Below, piece after piece: positions 53,690 to 64,000 of a DNA stretch of 64,000 bases. The stretch is from Elysia crispata (lineage: Eukaryota > Mollusca > Gastropoda > Plakobranchidae): contig JAWDGP010006922.1 in the NCBI GenBank assembly GCA_033675545.1, positions 684,501 to 748,500 on the forward strand, written 5' to 3'. The position numbers and the translations under genes are program-made. Positions within the stretch are counted from its first letter, which is position 1. Every line of letters begins with the position of its first letter. The notes beneath the pieces are model-generated. The model was not told the DNA's origin and made no database searches. It saw nothing but the letters and a program-made list of their open reading frames with translations.

Positions 53690-56600
53690 AGATAAATTTA
53701 AGCCCCTGTCTAGCCAGAGTCAGGGCAGGTAAGATAAGATGAGACCACAACCTCCGTGGTAACGGCTGGGTAAAGCCAACAGGGCTCTTGCCTGTAGACG
53801 TGGACCCTGCAAGAGAAGGAACAGCAGGTACAGAATTAGAATCAGTTTCTGGAGCCAGCGCCACCCTAATTGTCTGCGGACGCGTGCGGATAATGGCACG
53901 GGCGTCATGACTTGACCGGAATCCCACTCATTTAAAATATTGCAGAACTGACACTTCGGAAAATCATTTTTAGACGACACAATCGGCAGATGAAGCCACA
54001 TTGCAATGGCTAGATTGCCACAGTGGCGGAGCAATCAGAGATCACCAAGCGCACCTCCTAGATACGAAACCATCACTACCGGATACCGGGTAGAAGGAGC
54101 TCGATAGCCGAAGCAGGCAGTCTATCTAGGAGGAGAAAAAAAACACAAATTTGTAAATTTCTGTTGCCTTGCAGAGAACCCGTTAAGTTCAAAGTCCAAG
54201 AGAATCAAATCCTACAGGAAAACAGTGGTAAACGGAGTCATCAGGCAGAGCCACTAGTTGAATTTGAAAACTTTACTGGCACTTACCCAACTTTATTAGG
54301 TCTGTTCTGATAGAGAACTGAAACAGTCATGGGAAAACATCCGTGGAATCCTGTCACTGCACTCGGGTGCTTGCTGTACCAATTGCCTAGTATGGGTCCA
54401 TACTCAGTGACTGGAGATGCCTCTGCTTCGACTTGTGGAGACAAAAACCGGGAACAGAGGAAACTGGTCGTGGGGAAATTCATACGGATTTCAACACTTA
54501 ACAAACTTAAATGGATTGCCGAAGAAATGCGGAATAAAAAAAAGCCCTAAATCAGAATTGACAACTGTATGATAGACATATCCTGCACTCAAGAGATCCA
54601 TTTTATAGAAAAAAATAGGTTTTACTATTAGAACATTCGTCATGACAAAGTGGGACAAAATGAGATGTCCTGTTCCCAATCAAGAACGAAATCCACAAAT
54701 CTGAGATAAAATTGCAAACAGATGAGTAATCTATACAATTGGCGTGAGGCTTTCTCGATTTCTGTACATGACCCTCAGTAACAATTTTTAACTGCTAACC
54801 CCCCCCCACACACACACACACAAACTTTCAGGAAATCCCTAACACTAAAGGTGGAAATCGGAGGACGGACGTATAACAATTGGTGACTCAAATAGTCACT
54901 CACAAAGTTGGAGATACAATGTATAAGGAGGCAGATCCCCGCGGGAACAGAAGTGGACAGTGCCAATTTGATGCAAAACTTATCCTTGTCAACCACCTAG
55001 ATAACCCATCAACTTTTTATTCAAGATGATGGAGGACAACACCCTCTCTTGAGCTTTGGCAAAGAGCACCACCAGAACTGTGAAAGACCAAGTGGCTGGA
55101 AGTGACCATTGACTATTCTTACTTATAACGAGTGGTCACGTATGTTCCACCGAGATGGAATTTTTAAAAAGGCAAAATGGAAAAACATTTCCCAATTTAT
55201 AGATTTAATAACAATGATTATCAATGTGAGAACTAAAAATTTGAATAAAATCAGCTATAGGTTAGACAATATCTCAAATGACTTTTTAAGGCAAAGAAAA
55301 ATATACTGGCCGGGTATCATTAACACCAAATGGCAGCAGTCACTCTACCACACATATGGAAAAAGGCAGTCTTAATCCTTATCCAAAAAAAAAAAGTAAG
55401 CATTATAAAGTTTGCACCTACAAGCCAATCAGTCTCACCGGCTGCATTAGCAAACTAGTGGAATGAAGCATCAACAAAAGACTGATATTGTACCAAGAAG
55501 ACAACAAATTGATCATGGACGAACAACACTATACCAACGAATCTGCCCTGAGTACCTGGAAAATTGCGATGAACATCAACACATCCAAAAGAAAATAGAC
55601 TGTCCTTTCTCCTTAACTGCCTCACCTGAACTAAAAATTACACGCAACATTCTGGGAAAAAAAGTGACAATCCTTGTACCGGGAATTTACTTTCGACCTA
55701 TCAGTCACGTGGAAGAAACACAGAAGAAACCTAAACGAAATGAATTATGTATTGGTTAAAAGGCTGGCTTGAGCAATGGGGCGCAAACAAAGCAGTTCTA
55801 AAAAAAGCGAATATTAAATACACAAGGCCAGCCATGAATAGCAGCGTGGCACAGAAGCCAAAACCTGTAATAATTGGCAACAGTACAAAATCAACTTTTC
55901 ATATAAAGAGTGCACCTCTTAACTAACAAGATGAAACCAATGTCAGGACTTGAATCGCTGAAAAGTTTAAAATTCTATCACAGTATGCTCCTTTCAAATA
56001 ATTACCTGAAAAATCAGACTATGCACAAAAAGACACAACAAAAAATTGCCCAAGAGCAAGGCTGAGACGTACTTACTTCCTTTCACCTGCAAAGAAGCTA
56101 GGTCTGTCACGCATAGGAATTGGAGCTTCTCCAGATGGTTAATGCCTGTCCCCTTGGAGAAGAAAAAAGCTCCCAATCATTAGCTGGTCAGCCAAAAGAA
56201 TAAAGAATAAAGAACCAGAAATATCAATTACCCTGCGTATGCATGTCGAGAATATTATACATGAGACTTCCCTTCAGAAACACGGGTCAGAGCTTTCACA
56301 GACGGATCTGCTAAAGAAGCGACTACAAATGGCGGAGAATATTGAATGGACAAGCGGACAATCGCAACAGACTGATTTGCGTACCCACAGGCATTATTTT
56401 TTTAAACTTCAAGACTGAAACTGAAGCATTAATGACAATGAAAAATGATACATACACCTACAGTTTTAAAGTGCTGTTGTTCACTAATGCAAAAATATGC
56501 TCTCCAGTCTTCATGAAACTGCAAAAGGATGTGTGTGTGTGTGTGTGGGGGGGAAACTTTAAAAAACTTTAATGGAACTATACACATCAGCAAAAGAAGT

Positions 56601-57060
56601 GGTATTACAATGAATACCCGTTTACTACAAAATCTTTGGAAACGTAGTTACAGGCGAACTAGCCAAAGAAGGAAGTAAATGAAAAAAAATGTCTCAATCT
56701 TCAGGAGACAAAAACCATTATAAATGCAACACAAGAAAATCACCAAAAACATGAAACAAAGAACCATTGCTCCGAGTTTACCAATTTACAATATAAATTT
56801 AGACTGCGCAGTGGCCATGACAGGCTTGTCTCCTTCCTGTTCAGCTGCTTCAAAATTGAAGAAACACCATGATGTCAATGTGGAACATATTTACAGTACA
56901 CGAATCACATTCTACAAGACTGCAGCTTGTTGAAAGATCATTGCACTGTCTTTTGGCCCACAGGGGTACCTGTAAAGCAGAAACTCTATGGTTCACATGC
57001 TGACCAACGGCTGACCACAGCTTTCTTCAGGACTGCAGCCATCAGAGTCTGCAATTGGCA
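53690..57060 (+). mobile_element. Degenerate jockey/CR1-like non-LTR retrotransposon
   Basis: An ORF2-type reading broken by stops, frameshifts and deletions. In order: endonuclease remnants from about 54490 (LKWIAEEM, then GDSNSHSQSW near 54882 and SDH at 55101-55109); start of the RT domain near 55420 (YKPISLTGCISKLVE, LIMDEQ); then an apparent jump to the post-RT connection (SHVEETQKK, WGANKAVLKK, TRPAMNSS), so the catalytic RT core is lost; RNase H remnants (ELAKEGS near 56657); and a C-terminal LRSGHDRL...CQCG...HILQDCSL block to about 57050. 53690-54490 may be its 5' part. It cannot encode an active enzyme. Confidence 0.85.
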
Positions 57061-57070
57061 GGAGAACAAA

Positions 57071-57418
57071 GACGACGACGACGACGACGACGACAACGAC
57101 GTAGAAGAAGAAGAAGAAGAAGAAGAAGAAGAAGAAGAAGAAGAAGAAGAAGAAGAAGAAGAAGAAGAAGAAGAAGAAGAAGAAGAAGAAAAGAGATGAA
57201 GAAAAAGAAGAAGAAGAAGAAGAAGAAGAAGAAGAAGAAGAAGAAGAAGAAGAAGAAGAAGAAGAAGAAGAAGAAGAAGAAGAAGAAGAAGAAGAAGAAG
57301 AAGAAGAAGAAGAAGAAAAAGAAGAAGAAGAAGAAGAAGAAGAAGAAGAAGAAGAAGAAGAAGAAGAAGAAGAAGAAGAAGAAGAAGAAGAAGAAGAAGA
57401 AGAAGAAGAAGAAGAAGA
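57071..57418. repeat. (GAC)n-(GAA)n compound microsatellite
   Basis: About 30 bp of GAC, then about 315 bp of GAA with two small interruptions (near 57190-57202 and 57316). Begins directly at the 3' end of the LINE. All the Ser, Phe, Arg, Lys and Glu frames are artefacts. Confidence 0.98.
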
Positions 57419-57611
57419 CCACATCAATTTAGATAGCCCAGTCTGTTTTTTTAAATGTGGAACCTTTGTGTTGTCAAATCAGCGCTCTACCTGGGGCTTC
57501 TGAACGCTCTAGATTATCATCGTTAATTTAATTGTAGGCTCTTTACTACTCCCTTCATCGCCCCTACCCCACCTCTAGCCGATCCACCCACACACATAGG
57601 CATACATATTC

Positions 57612-57634
57612 AAAAAAAAAAAAAAAAAAAAAAA
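57612..57634. repeat. Poly(A) tract
   Basis: About 23 consecutive A. May be the tail of an old retroposed insertion, but no body was recognised upstream. Confidence 0.85.
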
Positions 57635-57855
57635 TCGAAAGGAAGAAAATGGCAGGGGACGAAAGGTGCTTCAGAAGCCGAGGATCGACTGGCTGTAGAA
57701 GAGTACTTGCTTCGATTCTTGGCTGAGTGAATCTGATGGCGGAGTCGAATTCCATCAAATCAGCTCTATTCTTGGATTTTTAAAGCACGAAATTCATAGT
57801 TTCTTAGCGTGGGATAATCTGTAGGCATCTAGTCTAACATCTGAATATAGATATC

Positions 57856-57860
<5 letters not shown>

Positions 57861-57913
<53 letters not shown>
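57861..57913. repeat. (AT)n microsatellite
   Basis: About 53 bp of alternating AT. Confidence 0.97.
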
Positions 57914-57914
<1 letters not shown>

Positions 57915-58639
57915 CTATTACCGTTAAATTCTTTTTGAAAATCCAAACATTAATTCTGATGTAGAATTGAAGATTAAGACAGGAAATTACATCGAACACC
58001 TTTCGCTTTCAATTGGATTTATATTAGATGGAGTTTTTAGGCGCACGATTCTTAGATTAGAATTATAATGGCATTTACAATAAACTAATTTGAGTGCTAG
58101 AGATTTGAAAAGTTGACTCCAATTTGAACAAACATTATTAAATTCCGTAAATCATGTGGCAACTGCGCAATTCATATCTTATATCTTGAGAGTTTTGACT
58201 GAGAACTTTAAAATAATCAATCTTTTTTATGCTTTCGTCTTCGTAGTCTAGTTCCCTTGTGCGATGTAAAAAAAATAGAATTTCCAGACTGGCAGCTAGG
58301 ATTTTATGCTGAGCCGACTTCGACTAACAGGTATTTGATAAAGCGCTTCTTCAAAAATAATATTCGAACAACTATACACGTAAAGCAGATTATTAGCATA
58401 TATCTACTGACGCTTTCTTTTTTTTTTTCACACCGACCTCTCAATAATTTGGAATATCCGTATTTTCAGATAAGCAGATTATTTGCATTTCTCTACAAAC
58501 GCTTTCCCTTTTTTTTCACACCAACCTGTTAAAATTTCAGAAAAGGTTGTGTTCATCCATATTTTCGGATTTTTTGTTGCCATTTAAGGCAATTTTCAAA
58601 CTAATATTACTTCAATCGATCATTTGTAAATAGTTCAAG

Positions 58640-59530
58640 GAAAACTAGAAGAGAACATGTTGATGACACAATGCCACTAGAATGGCACTCAATTAAGCTT
58701 GTTAAGCTAGCACGAAATGCCAATGATAGTTTGGAGCTTGCTTACGCAGATGACTTAGACTTTGTGTCAAGAACAAACTTTAAGGATGTTGATGAAATCC
58801 AAAAAATATCCTGCAATGTAAACTTCCACGTCAATGCCAGCAAAAAGACTTCATTACCGCTAATAGTAACGAAAACGAGCACTGTTAGAAAGTAAAGAAA
58901 GTAGGTCCCCTCGGTCAAAGCTAAATATGTGCCGAAGAAAACACCTGTCAGCCGCACCCCTACAATGTCATAATCCCAAATAAGTTTAGATAAGAAGCGA
59001 TAAAATAAAACAGCAAACGAGGTTTAAAGCGTACCGCGCTGTAGTGAAATCTGTGCTTTTGTATCACAGTGGCACCTGGGTCTTCACAGAAGAAGAAAAT
59101 CACAAAGTGAACATATGTCACCGTAAACAAGAGGTCCTTAGTATCACATACCAACCAACAATCACCAATCTACAATCTAGCGGGTGAAGTACAATTCAAC
59201 CTCGACGACACTTGGAAGTCAGATAGAAATTTTTCAGTCACATCTTACGACAAGACTTTAAAAACCACTCCAAAAAGCATTGGTAAGATATTTAGGAAAA
59301 AGAAACCGCAAAATACAGGGGAAAAAAAAACCAACATCTTTTGTACCGGTATCCACTCTCAGACAAGGTCACAAGGCCTCAAAAGACTAGAATTTATAAT
59401 GCAAGCAAACTAACCAGCTCTTCAGGCCTTGAACATCTACGTTAGGTTGCCCAGGACAGACCACAAGCGACAGTACAATAGATCCGCCCAAGCGAAGGAG
59501 TCTGTGGATCTCTCGGCGAATGGGCACGAA
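58640..59530 (+). mobile_element. Second degenerate LINE, RT and downstream part
   Basis: The frame at 58671-58895 contains AYADDLDFVS, the YxDD catalytic motif of a reverse transcriptase, then FKDVDEIQKI and NVNFHVNASKK, as in the palm and thumb of non-LTR RTs. Downstream, in changing frames, are LYHSGTWVFTEEE (near 59060), an FSHILRQD-like block (near 59236) and RGKKKPTSF (near 59320), typical of the post-RT region. Protein outside the YADD block does not resemble the first LINE. Dead: many stops. Confidence 0.75.
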
Positions 59531-59682
59531 CTAACAAACAAAAACACTGCTGCTGTTGCTGTTTTTGCTGCAACTTTTACTATCACTTCTACTATTATTG
59601 CTACCACTAGAACAAATACAACTTTTGTTGTTACTACCAGTATTTTTAAAACTTTGATTGCTGCTACATCTGCTACTCCTAC

Positions 59683-59914
<232 letters not shown>

Positions 59915-60190
59915 ACTAGTATTGTTCCTATTGCTTATAGTTATACCCTGATCAATCCTGCAAATCACGCCCGTTATCCGTTGCAAGTTATCTTTGATAT
60001 CTCCATTTGATAATGTGTGTGCCCCTTGTTGTTCTATCTTTCTTTCTTTTTCTTTTTTTTTTATTTCTAAATACATTACCCATAACTGAATAATTTCCTC
60101 ACCACAGATTGCTGTCCTTTTTATTCTACAAATATATTTTTATAATCGTCAGTTTAAAGCGTAAACAGAAAGATATCCAACTCTGTGTTC

Positions 60191-60194
<4 letters not shown>

Positions 60195-60274
<80 letters not shown>
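60195..60274. repeat. (TTA)n microsatellite
   Basis: About 80 bp of TTA/TAT, roughly 550 bp upstream of the PPP4R3 start codon. Confidence 0.97.
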
Positions 60275-60468
60275 GTTTCATTTTTGCCATCCAGAAAATA
60301 AAACAAAATGGATTAATACACAAGAAAAACATTTTCTTCAACAAGATTGTAAAACAAAGTAAGCATTTTGCATAGTTATTTGATCCGTTGATCTTATTTC
60401 TTGTTTTTAGCTTTTGGGGAACCGTGATTGCATTTTTGTGGACCCCTTTCTCCGATTATCAATCATTC

Positions 60469-60479
60469 AATATGGCGGC
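60469..60479 (+). promoter_or_regulatory. YY1-type motif upstream of PPP4R3
   Basis: AATATGGCGGC matches the classical YY1 consensus AANATGGCGGC. It lies 348 bp before the start codon, where a first-exon promoter is expected. YY1 sites near animal transcription starts are common; occupancy is not shown by sequence. Confidence 0.45.
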
Positions 60480-60826
60480 TAATTCTTGTCGGTAGCATTG
60501 TTGACAACCCGAATATTACTTTTTACTTTCAAATATTCAACAAAAAAACGTCTCGAAATTTCAAACTCTAAACGAAATAAGTAATCAGAACATGTCATTC
60601 CTGTGGAAAATTCAAAGTCAGATCCATGGGTTCGCTCTTCTGCAGCAAATATGGGTTCCGACGTATGTTCGAATCGGAGTGTTTTGATTTTGAACTCAAA
60701 CTTGGGAACGCTAGAGCTAGAGTTAATAACGTAGTTTATAAACCTTTGAATCATAACACGCAATCTTGTGTACTGTGTGTATTTACGGGCCCGTGAATAT
60801 CTTAGTTAATTGATTTTGTGGCTGAG

Positions 60827-63904
<3,078 letters not shown>

Positions 63905-64000
63905 TAGTTATGAGGATTCTCTTACGCAATTGCAAGGCATAAGAATGATCAAGTTAATCTTTATACAATCTCGATCAAAAACATAATTATTCGGAAAATA

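Noticed and set aside
53661..54034. Two minus-strand frames of about 90-100 codons
   Set aside because: They overlap the probable 5' part of the plus-strand LINE and show no family features.
57055..57432. Long reading frames of poly-Arg, Lys, Ser, Phe and Glu
   Set aside because: Produced on all frames by the GAC/GAA microsatellite; no flanking coding sequence.
60818..60826. Upstream start for PPP4R3 (an N-terminal extension of three residues)
   Set aside because: The codon at 60818 is GTG. The ATG at 60827 gives the conserved N terminus.

Overview
This is nuclear DNA from an animal. Three genes are split by many GT-AG introns, the background is AT-rich, and non-coding stretches carry long microsatellites, degenerate LINEs, a tRNA-derived SINE and MITE-like elements. 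I see no operons, CRISPR arrays or other prokaryotic features. The repeat style (clusters of GATCTA, jockey-like LINEs, GA/CT and trinucleotide arrays) and an ACF1 protein with two PHD fingers suggest a protostome invertebrate, most plausibly a gastropod mollusc. The phylum is an inference; the animal assignment is firm.

Layout: (1) 1-2315, upstream sequence without a recognisable gene. (2) 2316-11956, plus strand, ATG14/Barkor, the autophagy subunit of class III PI3-kinase complex I: nine recognisable coding exons, plus evidence from reading phase for one more very short, unresolved exon between 8058 and 9558. (3) 11957-22073, a tail-to-tail intergenic region with possible 3' UTRs, tandem and segmental duplications and perhaps a dead gene relic. 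(4) 22074-52623, minus strand, BAZ1A/ACF1, the large subunit of the ISWI remodelers ACF and CHRAC. I resolved 27 coding exons whose phases all agree and whose lengths sum to 4722 nt (1573 codons plus stop). Domain order is WAC, DDT, WHIM/WSD, PHD, PHD, bromodomain. (5) 52624-60826, the head-to-head interval between BAZ1A and the next gene, filled by two decayed non-LTR retrotransposons and several very long microsatellites. (6) 60827-63865 and beyond, plus strand, the first three coding exons of PPP4R3/SMEK, the targeting subunit of protein phosphatase 4; the gene runs off the window.

The three genes act in different processes (autophagosome nucleation, nucleosome spacing, PP4 phosphatase targeting), so nothing here looks like a functional cluster. 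From memory, human ATG14, BAZ1A and PPP4R3A all lie on chromosome 14q, so the window is a candidate for conserved ancient synteny. I found no clearly new biological system. The points most worth a second look are the mobile-element structures (an hAT-like MITE with 8-bp target duplications, a large foldback, a pogo/mariner-like MITE family, LINE 3' ends running into giant microsatellites), the missing ATG14 micro-exon, and the ambiguous BAZ1A exon 10/11 junction.
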